Source of the DNA: Pedobacter zeae
Lineage (GTDB): Bacteria; Bacteroidota; Bacteroidia; Sphingobacteriales; Sphingobacteriaceae
NCBI RefSeq assembly: GCF_014196715.1
Contig: NZ_JACIEF010000003.1
Span: 525,874 to 589,873 of the forward strand
Reading direction: 5' to 3'
Length of the DNA stretch: 64,000 bases
The notes below the pieces were generated by a model. It searched no databases and was not told the DNA's origin. It saw only the letters and a program-made list of their open reading frames with translations. Position 1 is the stretch's first letter; each line of letters begins with the position of its first letter. Both the position numbers and the translations under genes were made by a program. This document shows, piece by piece, positions 9,299 through 19,399 of this stretch.

Positions 9299-10585
9299 TT
9301 AAGCGACCTTCGTGGTCTGCTTGTTAATGTCTTCTAAACTTAATTTGGTAAGCGGTTTAGTTTTTAACCAGGTAAAGAAAGCGATCCCAATGGTCATACT
9401 GCCTCCAAAAACGACAGCCGGTACCAGCGTTAACAGCCTGGCTGAAAGTCCAGATTCGAATTCGCCGATTTCGTTAGATGAGCCGATAAACATACTGTTT
9501 ACTGCCGAAACCCTGCCACGCATATTATCGGGTGTAAGCAATTGCATAATGGTTTGGCGGATAATTACGCTAACGCTATCGAATGATCCTTCGAGGAATA
9601 AGAAAAACAAGGTTAAATAGAAGTTTTTAGATAAACCATAACAGATGATACTTAGGCCAAAACCGGTTACGGCAATCAGCAAATTTCTCCAGGGCCTTCC
9701 CATCGGCGAAAAGCGGGTCATGGCCAACATGGTAATTACTGCACCTAAAGAAGCTGCTCCACGCATCATGCCCAAACCATAGGAGCCAAGGTGAAAAACA
9801 TCTTTGGCGAACATGGGCAACAGTGCCACAGCCCCGCCAAAAAATACAGAGAACAGATCTAAGCTCATGGCCCAAACCATCATTTTTGTTTTGAATACAA
9901 ACTGGATACCTTCTTTTAAACTGTGAAATATATTTTCTTTCGGAACGTAAATTGACGGATGTTTTTTAAGTGTAAAAATACAGATCAAAGAAATCGAAAT
10001 CAGCACTACAATAAAACCATAAGCGGCCGTAATACCCCATAACCAGTTTACAAAACCACCTGCAATGGGGCCGATAATTGTTGCCAATTGCCAGCTGCTG
10101 CTGTTCCATGTACTCGAATTTGGATACAGTTCTTTAGGTACGATTTTCGCCATCAAAGAGAAGGTTGCCGGCCCAAAAAAGCCCCTGGCAATCCCGATGC
10201 AGAACACCAAACCGTACATAATAAGTACCAGAAGATCTTCTTTAAGATGAAGGTATTTACTGGTTATGATGAGCATTAAAACAGATGCCAACCAAACCCC
10301 CGAAAAAATTTTAACAAGCAAACTGCGCTTTTCACTTTTATCAGCAATGTAACCGCCGTATAACGCAATTCCGATAGCAGGTATCGCTTCACAGAGACCT
10401 ACCAAGCCCAGTTTTAACGGATCGTGTGTTAAATCGTAGATGTGATAGCCAATAACAACAGCCTGCATTTGGTATGCGAGTGTAAAAAAGAACCGCATAC
10501 CGAGGAAAGATCTGAACTCTTTATAGCGCAATGCTGCAAAGGGATCTGGTTTTACAATAACGGGTTGGGGATCTGAATCTGCCAC
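9299..10585 (-). CDS. MFS transporter (MFS_3/EntS-like)
   Basis: A 428-residue membrane protein with about 12 hydrophobic segments. The opening PFAALRYKEFRSFLGMRFFFTLAYQM and the later VPKELYPNSSTWNSSSWQLA and GRVSAVNSMFIGSSNEIGEFESG segments resemble the MFS_3 branch that includes the enterobactin exporter EntS. GGYIADKSEKR near residue 80 is the cytoplasmic loop 2-3 motif of the superfamily. The start codon is GTG, since the next in-frame Met is inside the first helix. It stands alone, converging on the PLDc_N gene. Substrate is unknown; export of a siderophore or drug is the family's usual role. Confidence 0.82.
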   Translation of the reverse strand: MADSDPQPVIVKPDPFAALRYKEFRSFLGMRFFFTLAYQMQAVVIGYHIYDLTHDPLKLGLVGLCEAIPAIGIALYGGYIADKSEKRSLLVKIFSGVWLASVLMLIITSKYLHLKEDLLVLIMYGLVFCIGIARGFFGPATFSLMAKIVPKELYPNSSTWNSSSWQLATIIGPIAGGFVNWLWGITAAYGFIVVLISISLICIFTLKKHPSIYVPKENIFHSLKEGIQFVFKTKMMVWAMSLDLFSVFFGGAVALLPMFAKDVFHLGSYGLGMMRGAASLGAVITMLAMTRFSPMGRPWRNLLIAVTGFGLSIICYGLSKNFYLTLFFLFLEGSFDSVSVIIRQTIMQLLTPDNMRGRVSAVNSMFIGSSNEIGEFESGLSARLLTLVPAVVFGGSMTIGIAFFTWLKTKPLTKLSLEDINKQTTKVA

Positions 10586-10711
10586 AGAAAAAAATTTATC
10601 TGCAAAACTAAGCTTTGAAAATTAAATACAGGAATATAGAAACGTTTAATATCGGTCCTTCCCTTTAAAAAGTAAAAATGCCTGTCTGTAGTTTCAGATT
10701 TTTGTAGCATA

Positions 10712-10746
10712 AAAAACCCGATGAATCGTTTGATCCATCGGGTTAT
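10712..10746 (-). terminator. Terminator downstream of the SusD-like gene
   Basis: AACCCGATG and CATCGGGTT form a 9-bp stem around an 11-to-13-base loop, 15 bp past the SusD-like stop codon. On the leftward strand the stem is followed by TTTTTTATG. Confidence 0.75.
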
Positions 10747-10760
10747 CCAATAGGGTCAGT

Positions 10761-12635
10761 CTAGTAACCCGGATTCTGTTCAAGTAAATTATTTTTATTT
10801 ACTTCATCGCGGCTAAATGGCCTGAAATAAAGTTTATCATTCCAACTCCTGTTCTCCTGTGCATTTTCCTCTACCGGGCTGTAGGTATAATCGTAAACGG
10901 TAGGATCGTAATGGTAAGGGGCCGACATGGTTTTACCAGCTTTAAATTTACCGGTAACTTTGATATAAGTAACTTTTCTACCCAGTGTTTCATTTGCGAT
11001 TAACCACCTGCGGGTATCATGATAACGTTGTTCTTCGTAAGCCATTTCTATACGGCGCTCGTGGCGGTAAACCTGTCTAAGTCCATCCTGGTCTGTTGCG
11101 GTAACCGCTGGCATACCTGCCCTGAAACGGATTTTGTTTAACCACTCCGTTGCTTTACTTAACTCACCAAGCTCGATACTGGCTTCAATGAAGTTAAATA
11201 CTGCCTCGGTATACCTGAAGAAAGGCCATGGTATATTCTGCGACATAGAAGCATCTACAATGGTTGGATCCGGATCGATAAATTTATGATAATAATAGCC
11301 TGTCCAGCTGCCGTTCCAGTTTTCAATCGAGCTTCCGCGGGTATCTAAGCCTTTAAAATCAATTCTGCTGCCATTATCAATTAAATCATAAATACCGGTC
11401 TGGATCTGGTTTGCCGGATCAACGTTTCCTGAAGCTTTATCGCGTGGTTTCCAACCTGCGCCATCGTATAAAATGGTCGCATAAAAACGAGGGTCTCTAT
11501 TCTGATAAGGATTCGCTTTCTGCGCCGCATTTGCCCAGCTAAATTTACTGCCGTCTTTCATCTCATAATCATCGACCAATAAACCTATAGGCGTATTGCC
11601 GGCCCAGTTATGGTAACCATTAGGGCCATTCTGCTGCGCATGTTTAATGTTGTTCTGGATAATAAAATATCGGGCAAAAATAAGCTCTGATGCTGCTGTA
11701 GCATCTATGCCAGGTGCTTTACTTGCTCCGCCCATGGCAATGCTTTTATAGTTTGTCTGACCATCGGTAGCAGAAACCGGGGCGGTAAGGTTTAATTTAT
11801 AACCTGTACCCAGTTTCATCACCGCATCTGCAGCAGCTTGTGCTAAACGGTAACGGTCAAGCTGGTTTCCACTGGCATAACTTAGAAAATCTAATTTTTG
11901 AGCAGCAATACCAGTAATTTTAGCCGTAAGCTTTGCCCTGTCATGCAAGTCGCTTGCAGCGTAAATCAACACTCTTGATTTTAGGGCCAATGCGGCAGTA
12001 GCTGTAGTTCGTCCTTTATCGAGTGTTTTACCGGTTAACAACCTGTTGGCTTCATCGCAATCTTTAACGATAAAATTTACACACTCTTCGTAAGTATTTC
12101 TTTTTACGTTATAGTTATCATCCAGCACATAAACTTTTGTAATAAGAGGTACAGCGCCGTAATAACGCAGTAATTGCTGATAAAAGTAAGCCCTTAAAAA
12201 ATAAGCTTCACCTAACAACTGATCTTTTAACGATTGGCTGCTCAAACCATTATCGCCAGTGGTTATTCTTTCGATGGTAATATTACAGGCCCTGATGCGG
12301 TTATACATCTGTTTATATGCCCAGGTATCATTTACCCAACCCAATGTAGATGGGTTGATGGTGGCATTATTAACCAGGTCGATACCACGCGTTGGGTGTG
12401 TAAACAGGGCTTCATCCGAAACGGAAGCCAGCATTTCCTCAGAGAAACCACCATTACCCAACCCGTTATAAATATCATTAACGAAGGCCTGTGCAGTTGC
12501 CGGATCTTTCCATACCGATTCTGCTGGCACCTGACTAGGCGATTCTACATTTAAAAAATCTTTTTTACAGGATACTGCAAAAATGGTAGTGAAAATTAAT
12601 ATATAGAATTTTATATTTTTATTTATTGCTTTCAT
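10761..12635 (-). CDS. SusD/RagB-family outer-membrane lipoprotein
   Basis: A 624-residue lipoprotein: signal peptide with lipobox cysteine at residue 23 (FAVSCKKDF), followed by LNVESPSQVPAESVWKDPATAQAFVNDIYNGL, the typical SusD N-terminus, and TPR-like helices carrying LLGEAYFLRAYFYQQLLRYYG. The C-terminal part has the RPF_NxxLLEQNPGY ending of this family. SusD proteins cap the SusC channel at the cell surface and bind glycans before import. It is the second gene of a leftward pair with the SusC-like receptor, 34 bp behind it. No glycosidase or regulator is adjacent, so the ligand cannot be deduced. Confidence 0.92.
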   Translation of the reverse strand: MKAINKNIKFYILIFTTIFAVSCKKDFLNVESPSQVPAESVWKDPATAQAFVNDIYNGLGNGGFSEEMLASVSDEALFTHPTRGIDLVNNATINPSTLGWVNDTWAYKQMYNRIRACNITIERITTGDNGLSSQSLKDQLLGEAYFLRAYFYQQLLRYYGAVPLITKVYVLDDNYNVKRNTYEECVNFIVKDCDEANRLLTGKTLDKGRTTATAALALKSRVLIYAASDLHDRAKLTAKITGIAAQKLDFLSYASGNQLDRYRLAQAAADAVMKLGTGYKLNLTAPVSATDGQTNYKSIAMGGASKAPGIDATAASELIFARYFIIQNNIKHAQQNGPNGYHNWAGNTPIGLLVDDYEMKDGSKFSWANAAQKANPYQNRDPRFYATILYDGAGWKPRDKASGNVDPANQIQTGIYDLIDNGSRIDFKGLDTRGSSIENWNGSWTGYYYHKFIDPDPTIVDASMSQNIPWPFFRYTEAVFNFIEASIELGELSKATEWLNKIRFRAGMPAVTATDQDGLRQVYRHERRIEMAYEEQRYHDTRRWLIANETLGRKVTYIKVTGKFKAGKTMSAPYHYDPTVYDYTYSPVEENAQENRSWNDKLYFRPFSRDEVNKNNLLEQNPGY

Positions 12636-12669
12636 ATTCTTGATTGTAACGGTTAAACTTGATTACATT

Positions 12670-15600
12670 TTAAAAAGCGGCTTTAATACCAAAGTTGATT
12701 ACCCTGGCCTGCGGATAATACTGGCCGCTCGAATTGGTTGATTCGGGATCCCATATCTTGATTTTATCCAGCGTAAACAGGTTTAATCCGTTTGCATAAA
12801 CCCTTACACTGTTCAGCCCCACTTTTTCTACCAGGGTATTTGGTAAGGTATAGCCTAACTCTACGTTTTTAAGTCTGATGTAATTATTGCTCCGCAACCA
12901 ATAGGTATTGTTTAAGGCATTGTTGCCGTCGGTGTAATAAGTAGCCCCGCGATTAGATAAACGTGGATTTACTGAACTTGGGTTATCAATGCTCCAACGG
13001 TTCTTATACGACCACTCCAGGAAATTACCAATATCGCCCGATTCTGTTATACCTACAATCTGCATCCCGCCGGTTGCACCCTGAATCAGAACAGATAAAT
13101 CGAAACCTTTATATTGCAGGTTTAAGTTAACTCCTCCGGTAAAGGTTGGCGTACCGTTTTTATCCAAACGTACCTTATCGTCTGCATTGATTTTGCCATC
13201 GCCGTTAATATCCTTAAACTTCATATCACCAGGGCGTAAATTGTTTGTTAGCGCTCCATAATTTAAAGTATTGGCACTAATTTCTGCCTGATCTTTAAAA
13301 ACACCATCATATTCGTATACCAACCACGAATTGGTTACACGTCCGGTTGAGCGTTGCCATTCAGGTGCACCAGGGGTTTCATCCCAAAAAATAATTTTAT
13401 TTTTCGCATAACCACCATTTACACTTACACCATAATTTAATTCGCCAACCTGGTCGTTATAGCTTAATTTAAATTCGAAACCTTTATTGTTTACCTTCCC
13501 TAAGTTAACAGGTGGCAAACGGTCAGTAATACCCGAGCTTTCAGGTACCGAACTCCCCCTGCTGATCAGAATATTAGTACGTTTATTATAGAAATAATCA
13601 AATTCAAGTGATAGTTTGTTATTGAGGAACGATGCATCCAAACCTACGTTCGTATTATTGGCCACTTCCCATCCAAAGTTGAAATTAGGCACTTTTCCTT
13701 CTGTTAACGTTTTAGTAACGAGATCATTAAAGGTATACGTTCCAAAATTCATTAAGCTGAGGTACTGATATTCTTGCAATGCATCTCCAAAATAGGCTTC
13801 AGCACCCATCTGGCCATACGATGCCCTCAGTTTTAAATTGTTTACGAACTTAACATTTTCTTTGAAAAACGGTTCTTCAGATAAGCGCCAGCCCACCGAT
13901 ACCCCTGGGAAGAATCCAAAACGCCTGTTGGTTGGAAAGATATAAGAACCATCTACCCGCCACAAAAATTCGGCAAGGTATTTTTCTTTATAGTTATATC
14001 CTGCCCTTCCAAAATAACTTAAACGAGCCCGCTTAAATAAGTTGTTCGGATCACCCGGATTATTACCTAATGATTGTTCGCGTTCATCACCAGCCAGTAA
14101 TTCCTGAACAGACTGAGAAATAAAGTATCTTCTGAAAGCCGTAAAACCATCGTTATCAACTGTTTCACGGGTTACACCAGCCATTAAACCAATATTATGG
14201 TTGCCGATTTTCTTGTCATAATTGATCATTCCGGTTAAGTTGATGGCCAATTGTCCGCCAGCGGTTTCCCTCAGCCTTGGATCGGTATATTGCGACCTTA
14301 CCGTACCCGTTAAAACAGGCGTTACACCATCAGCCTGGAAGGTTTTTTTATCCCAATCGTAAAGTGTCCAGGGTAATTGCCAATTTTTCTGCCTGCCGGA
14401 GTATTTATCTATCGCAGCAGTTCCTGTTACTTTTAATCCTTCAACACCCGGGATTTTGATTTCTACCTTACCGGTGGTTTGAAAGTAATCCCGCACATCT
14501 TTATTGTACCCGGTTAAATCAGTTGTAGATACTACCGGGTTATAACCATATTCAATATCCCTTCCCGGCTTGCCATCGGGCCATATTGCGATTTCATTAG
14601 GGCGCCCTCTCATCAGAAACCTGAATATATCGCCCGCACTAACGGTAGGGAAATTACGGTCTTCTTCCCTTGCCGATACGCCCAAAGTAGTGGTAATATA
14701 TTTACTCAGCTTTGCTTCGAGGTTAAACCGCATATCGTACTGTTTATACCCGGTGGCAGAATTTTTATAATATCCGTCCTGATCAAGATAACCCAGCGAA
14801 ACGAGGTACTTCACGTTTTCACTGCCCCCATTGATCTGAACATTGTGCCTTTGTTGTGGAGACCAATTTTGGAAAGTAGTTTTAAACCAATCGGTATTAG
14901 GATACCTAAGCGGATCTGATCCATCGCCAAACTTCCTGATTTCATCAGCTTTATAAGCAGCATTAATTGTTTTTCCAGTGGTAGAAGTATAAGCTCCTGT
15001 TGCTTTAAAACTGTTCCATGCTGCCGCCCACTCGTTAGGATTAAGATCGGATCCAAAAATGTTCAGTTCATTCAGAATCTCGGCATATTGTACCGAATTA
15101 GACATTTTAGGTATGCGTGTAGGCTGTTGTAAACCATAACTAAAATCGTAAGAAAACTGAGGCTTACCTGATTTACCTAATCTGGTGGTAATTAAAATTA
15201 CCCCGTTGGCCGCCTGCGAACCATAAATGGCGGCAGAAGCATCCTTTAAAACCGACACACTTTCAATATCGTTTGGATTTAGCCTTTCAATACCGCCAGC
15301 ACGGTTGGGAATACCATCGATTACAATTAATGCATTGTTGTTTCCAAGTGAATTTGTACCACGGATCCTGATGGTAGAGCCATCATAACCCGGTTCCCCA
15401 CTGCTTTGCAAGGCCGTTACACCCGGTAAACGACCGGCTAAAGAGTTGGTTAAGTTTACGGATGATGATTTAGCAAGTTCTGTACCTTTAACTGAAGCAA
15501 CCGCACCTGATACAACTGCTTTCTTCTGTGTGCCATAACCCACTACCACAACTTCTGAAAGGTTTTGGTTAGTTTCGGTCAGGCGGACATTAATATTTGT

Positions 15601-15942
15601 TTGATTTTTTACCTGTATCTCCTGATCTACATACCCCACATAGGTAAATACCAGCGTTGCATCTTCAGGTACTTTAATGCTAAAATTTCCGGAGCCATCG
15701 GTTACTGTAGCCGCTGTGCCTCCTTTCAACTTCACACTTACACCAGGAATCGGACCTTTGGCATCTGTAACTTTCCCCTTCACAATAATATCCTGTAGAG
15801 GAAGTTTGTAAAAATCAAAAGGTTCCTTTTCATGAAATGATGCTTTGGCAGACATGCCGGCAAGCGGAGAAAAAACGAGACAACCACCGCAAACAAGAAA
15901 CATGCTACTTCTGGCAAAAGTCCTCAATAGATTTTTTTTCAT
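12670..15942 (-). CDS. SusC/RagA-family TonB-linked outer-membrane protein
   Basis: A 1090-residue importer. After a signal peptide (about 1-35) comes a CarboxypepD_reg-like domain at about 52-130 (VKGKVTDAKGPIPGVSVKLKG), the SusC hallmark LSEVVVVGYGTQKKAVVSGA, a plug domain with GEPGYDGSTIRIRGTNSLG and LIVIDGIP, and a C-terminal barrel ending in ARVINFGIKAAF. It forms the TonB-driven channel that works with the SusD-like lipoprotein encoded immediately downstream. The length of about 1,050-1,100 residues is normal for the family. There is no N-terminal STN secretin domain, so anti-sigma signalling is not expected from it. The upstream 440 bp carries candidate control sites but no sigma or anti-sigma gene. 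Confidence 0.93.
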   Translation of the reverse strand: MKKNLLRTFARSSMFLVCGGCLVFSPLAGMSAKASFHEKEPFDFYKLPLQDIIVKGKVTDAKGPIPGVSVKLKGGTAATVTDGSGNFSIKVPEDATLVFTYVGYVDQEIQVKNQTNINVRLTETNQNLSEVVVVGYGTQKKAVVSGAVASVKGTELAKSSSVNLTNSLAGRLPGVTALQSSGEPGYDGSTIRIRGTNSLGNNNALIVIDGIPNRAGGIERLNPNDIESVSVLKDASAAIYGSQAANGVILITTRLGKSGKPQFSYDFSYGLQQPTRIPKMSNSVQYAEILNELNIFGSDLNPNEWAAAWNSFKATGAYTSTTGKTINAAYKADEIRKFGDGSDPLRYPNTDWFKTTFQNWSPQQRHNVQINGGSENVKYLVSLGYLDQDGYYKNSATGYKQYDMRFNLEAKLSKYITTTLGVSAREEDRNFPTVSAGDIFRFLMRGRPNEIAIWPDGKPGRDIEYGYNPVVSTTDLTGYNKDVRDYFQTTGKVEIKIPGVEGLKVTGTAAIDKYSGRQKNWQLPWTLYDWDKKTFQADGVTPVLTGTVRSQYTDPRLRETAGGQLAINLTGMINYDKKIGNHNIGLMAGVTRETVDNDGFTAFRRYFISQSVQELLAGDEREQSLGNNPGDPNNLFKRARLSYFGRAGYNYKEKYLAEFLWRVDGSYIFPTNRRFGFFPGVSVGWRLSEEPFFKENVKFVNNLKLRASYGQMGAEAYFGDALQEYQYLSLMNFGTYTFNDLVTKTLTEGKVPNFNFGWEVANNTNVGLDASFLNNKLSLEFDYFYNKRTNILISRGSSVPESSGITDRLPPVNLGKVNNKGFEFKLSYNDQVGELNYGVSVNGGYAKNKIIFWDETPGAPEWQRSTGRVTNSWLVYEYDGVFKDQAEISANTLNYGALTNNLRPGDMKFKDINGDGKINADDKVRLDKNGTPTFTGGVNLNLQYKGFDLSVLIQGATGGMQIVGITESGDIGNFLEWSYKNRWSIDNPSSVNPRLSNRGATYYTDGNNALNNTYWLRSNNYIRLKNVELGYTLPNTLVEKVGLNSVRVYANGLNLFTLDKIKIWDPESTNSSGQYYPQARVINFGIKAAF

Positions 15943-16383
15943 AGTTTTTCAAATTATTATGGTTAGATATTGATTGTAATACAATTTAGTATTCATGAAT
16001 TACCATGAACGGTCAGTAGTTGCATTAGTAATATTGATTTATTGAGCCAGCCACTAACTTTATCCCTTACGGGAAACGATTAGTTTGGATAAATTGGTCA
16101 ATAAATCATGGTTAACCATTATGAATCCCCTTATCTGATACATAAACTAATTATGGTTAATAAAACTACCGAACAGGTACGTGCTGATTTAAGCTTGTTT
16201 ACTGAAAAGGTTCATAATTGGTTATACGCAAGATAGGGATATTAGACATGTAAAAAAGGGGGTATAATAATAATTATAAGGGGCTGAATCGTAAAAAATC
16301 CATTACAAAACGACAGGAAGTAAAACAAATAATACAGCGTTAAATATTATTGTAAATAAGCAAAAAAACCTGCTGTTAATGCG
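15943..16383. other. 440-bp region between recG end and susC start
   Basis: Long AT-rich spacer upstream of the leftward SusC gene. It holds a perfect 12-bp palindrome (listed separately), two further ATGGTTA half-site words at about 15959-15965 and 16153-16159, and AT-rich tracts near recG. I found no ORF of note, no RNA gene and no perfect TAnnTTTG box on the leftward strand. It most likely carries the control region of the SusC/SusD pair. Confidence 0.4.
16108..16119. promoter_or_regulatory. ATGGTTAACCAT palindrome upstream of susC
   Basis: A perfect 12-bp inverted repeat, 166 bp upstream of the SusC start. Half-sites ATGGTTA recur at about 15959 (close to the start) and 16153. This is a plausible operator for a transcription factor controlling the SusC/SusD genes; the factor is not in the window. 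Confidence 0.4.
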
Positions 16384-18489
16384 TTAACTTATCTTATCGA
16401 AAGAAATCCCCCTATTTAATTTCTGAAGGTATGCTTTTAACGCTGCATGCTCGATTTTTTCCAATTGAGGATCTTCCGCGAAAAGTTCAATAACCGTATT
16501 CCGTGCTTCAGATAAAATAATCTGATCTTTGGCCAGATCGGCAAGCTTTAAATCTAAAACGCCGCTTTGCTGTGTTCCGGTAATATCGCCGGGGCCACGA
16601 AGCTGCAAATCAATCTCAGAAATTTCGAAACCATTGTTCGTTCTTACCATGGTTTCTAAACGAACTTTTCCTTCTTTGCTCAGCCTGTTACTGCTCATTA
16701 AAATACAAAAAGACTGTTCGGCACCCCGCCCAACCCTGCCCCGCAGCTGATGGAGTTGCGAAAGTCCAAACCGCTCGGCATTTTCGATTACCATTACTGA
16801 TGCATTAGGCACATTAACCCCAACCTCGATTACTGTAGTGGCTACCATAATCTGGCTTTTACCCGCTATAAACTGCTCCATCTCGAACTGTTTATCTATA
16901 TTAGCCATCTGGCCATGAACAATACTGATCTGGTAATTGGGGCGTGGGAAATGATAACTCAATTGTTCTATTCCTGCCTCAAGATGTAAAAGATCAAGTT
17001 TTTCACTTTCCTTAATCAAGGGATAAACGATATACACCTGACGCCCTTTGGCAATCTCCTGTTTCATAAAACCGAACATCCGAAGCCTTTGTCCTTCAAA
17101 AAGATGCCTGGTTTCAATAGGTTTTCTTCCTGCGGGCAGTTCATCAATGATCGAGACATCCAAATCACCATAAAGGGTCATCGCAAGGGTTCTCGGAATC
17201 GGAGTTGCTGTCATGACCAAAATATGTGGTGGAATAACATTTTTACGCCAGAGCTTGGCGCGCTGTTCCACACCAAAACGGTGTTGTTCATCAATAACCA
17301 CCAAACCCAGGTTTTTAAACTGAACTTTGTCTTCGATCAGCGCATGGGTCCCAATTAATATATCAATTTCGCCATTTTCAAGCTGTTCATGTAAAATAGT
17401 TCGTTCTTTCTTTTTGGTATTGCCCGTTAAGATGGCAACTCTGACCAGGTCATCACTTACCAAGCCGGTTATCGATGCGTAGTGCTGTCGCGCTAAAATC
17501 TCCGTAGGGGCCATCATACAAGCTTGATAGCCGTTATCATTCGCCAAAAGCATGCTCATTAGTGCCACAGCTGTTTTTCCGCTGCCAACATCACCCTGAA
17601 CAAGCCTGTTCATCTGTACACCGCGTTGGGTATCGAGCCTGATTTCCTTTACTACACGCTTTTGAGCATTGGTGAGTTCGAAGGGTAAAAATTCATTGTA
17701 GAAACGGTTCACTTTCTCGCCCACTTTATCAAAGGTTACGCCTTTAAATTTCAATTGCCTAAGCTGTTTGTTATGCAACAGCTGAAGCTGAATAAAAAAC
17801 AGTTCTTCGAATTTTAAACGTCTTTCGGCAGCATTTAAATCTTTTTGGTTCTTTGGAAAATGTACATTAAGCAGTGCTATCCTTTTATCGGGAAGCTGGT
17901 ATTTATCAATAATATAGGCAGGTAAATTTTCCGGCACCTGCTGTATCACCTGGTCAAGCAATCCGGCAATTAAACGCTGCAGGCCTTTAGAGTCGAGGTT
18001 AAACTTTTTTAATTTTTCTGTAGAGTTATAAACAGGTTGTAATGTTAAATTTCCCCTTCCAACCTGCCGGTTCTGGTACAGCTCCATCTCGGGGTGCGAA
18101 ATGCTAAAGGTCCCGTTAAAAAAAGTTGGTTTACCAAAAGCCACATAAGCAGCCCCTACGGTAATATGATCTTCAACCCATCGTAAACTCTGGAACCATA
18201 CCAATTCCATAATTCCGGTTTCATCTTTAAAAACAGCAACAATGCGTTTTGCCCTTTTATCGCCAATTACCTTTTTTCCTATCACCCGGCCAATAATCTG
18301 GATATATTGCGAATCGATATTGATCTGGTTGATCTTAAAATATTTTGTACGGTCGATGTAACGAAAGGGATAATGCGATAACAGGTCCTGATAGGTAAAA
18401 ATGCCAAGGTCTTTTTTTAGCACATCCGCACGGCTTGGCCCAACGCCTTTTAAAAACTCAACAGGTGTATCTAAAACCGGATTAAACAA
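16384..18489 (-). CDS. recG: ATP-dependent DNA helicase RecG
   Basis: A 701-residue helicase that remodels stalled forks and Holliday junctions. The N-terminal wedge domain starts with FLKGVGPSRADVLKKDLGI (14-30) and an OB fold follows to about 160. The helicase core has Walker A GDVGSGKTAVA (299-309), DEQH in VVIDEQHRFG, motif III MTATPIPRT, and the C-terminal QLRGRVGRG motif VI. The length is normal for the family. The start codon is TTG at 18489; no in-frame ATG occurs before residue 94, which lies inside the OB fold. It begins 5 bp after the RarD-like stop codon, so it is the last gene of a leftward operon. Confidence 0.96.
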   Translation of the reverse strand: MFNPVLDTPVEFLKGVGPSRADVLKKDLGIFTYQDLLSHYPFRYIDRTKYFKINQINIDSQYIQIIGRVIGKKVIGDKRAKRIVAVFKDETGIMELVWFQSLRWVEDHITVGAAYVAFGKPTFFNGTFSISHPEMELYQNRQVGRGNLTLQPVYNSTEKLKKFNLDSKGLQRLIAGLLDQVIQQVPENLPAYIIDKYQLPDKRIALLNVHFPKNQKDLNAAERRLKFEELFFIQLQLLHNKQLRQLKFKGVTFDKVGEKVNRFYNEFLPFELTNAQKRVVKEIRLDTQRGVQMNRLVQGDVGSGKTAVALMSMLLANDNGYQACMMAPTEILARQHYASITGLVSDDLVRVAILTGNTKKKERTILHEQLENGEIDILIGTHALIEDKVQFKNLGLVVIDEQHRFGVEQRAKLWRKNVIPPHILVMTATPIPRTLAMTLYGDLDVSIIDELPAGRKPIETRHLFEGQRLRMFGFMKQEIAKGRQVYIVYPLIKESEKLDLLHLEAGIEQLSYHFPRPNYQISIVHGQMANIDKQFEMEQFIAGKSQIMVATTVIEVGVNVPNASVMVIENAERFGLSQLHQLRGRVGRGAEQSFCILMSSNRLSKEGKVRLETMVRTNNGFEISEIDLQLRGPGDITGTQQSGVLDLKLADLAKDQIILSEARNTVIELFAEDPQLEKIEHAALKAYLQKLNRGISFDKIS

Positions 18490-18494
18490 AATAT

Positions 18495-19397
18495 TTACTG
18501 TTTCTTGTAAACAACACTTTTTAGCAATTGTGCATTAAAAATAACGATCGATAGCAGCAAAAGCAAATAAGCAAAAAGTTGGTGCAGATCTATTTTCTCT
18601 TTAAAGTAGAAAAATGCAACGGTAAAAGCAACAATTGGATTGAGGTAGATTAAAATACCCAAGGCAGAAGAGGGCATTCCTATCAGGGCATAGGAATTTA
18701 AAAAAAGTGGAATAATGGTAAATACAATGGCAATCAAAAATATATGCAACCAAAAAGAGGTTTGGATAGGAAAAGGCGCAGCATTGAAAAAATATAGTGG
18801 CAGCATCATTAACCCTGATAAAATTAGCTGAATGCCTAAAAGGTTAAATTTATCTACACCTTTAATTATTTTTAGCACAATAACATATATGGCATAAAAA
18901 GAGGCAACGATAATGGCCCATATTACTTCATGTAAAGACCCTGTTGCCAAAAGGATGATGCTTATAAACGCAACAACCAGCGCAATAACCTTTGCCTTGG
19001 TTAATTGCTCTTTTAAAATGATAAATCCGCAGAGTGCAGTTAATAGCGGACACACCATGTAAGCAAAGGCTGCTGCCTTTAAACTCACACTATTTACAGC
19101 ATAAATATAAGTGAACCAATTTCCTGTAATTAGAAATGACGATACTACAGTAAGCAGCATGAGTCTGGTTTTCTTGCGGGAGCTTAAGGATTTGAAGAGA
19201 TTCAGATCATTTTTTAAAGCTTCTTTTCTAAATAAAAAAATGATTCCCCAAACTACAAATATGGAAACAAGTATCCTGTAAAATAAAATTTCGTGTGGCG
19301 GAAAATCTTTTATGTTACGCAAAGGTACCGACATTGTTCCCCAGATGATGTATGGAACAATGCCCGATATAAAATATTTACGCTTATTTTCTGCCAA
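18495..19397 (-). CDS. RarD-like EamA-family transporter
   Basis: A 300-residue protein with about ten hydrophobic helices arranged as two EamA repeats, in the drug/metabolite transporter superfamily. The opening FISGIVPYIIWGTMSVPLRNI and FYRILVSIFVVWGIIFLF match the RarD subgroup. The start is TTG at 19397; the next Met is at residue 21, inside the first helix, so the TTG start is preferred. It begins 2 bp after the RidA stop codon and ends 5 bp before recG, which points to a tight operon. The substrate is unknown. Confidence 0.85.
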   Translation of the reverse strand: MAENKRKYFISGIVPYIIWGTMSVPLRNIKDFPPHEILFYRILVSIFVVWGIIFLFRKEALKNDLNLFKSLSSRKKTRLMLLTVVSSFLITGNWFTYIYAVNSVSLKAAAFAYMVCPLLTALCGFIILKEQLTKAKVIALVVAFISIILLATGSLHEVIWAIIVASFYAIYVIVLKIIKGVDKFNLLGIQLILSGLMMLPLYFFNAAPFPIQTSFWLHIFLIAIVFTIIPLFLNSYALIGMPSSALGILIYLNPIVAFTVAFFYFKEKIDLHQLFAYLLLLLSIVIFNAQLLKSVVYKKQ

Positions 19398-19399
19398 AA

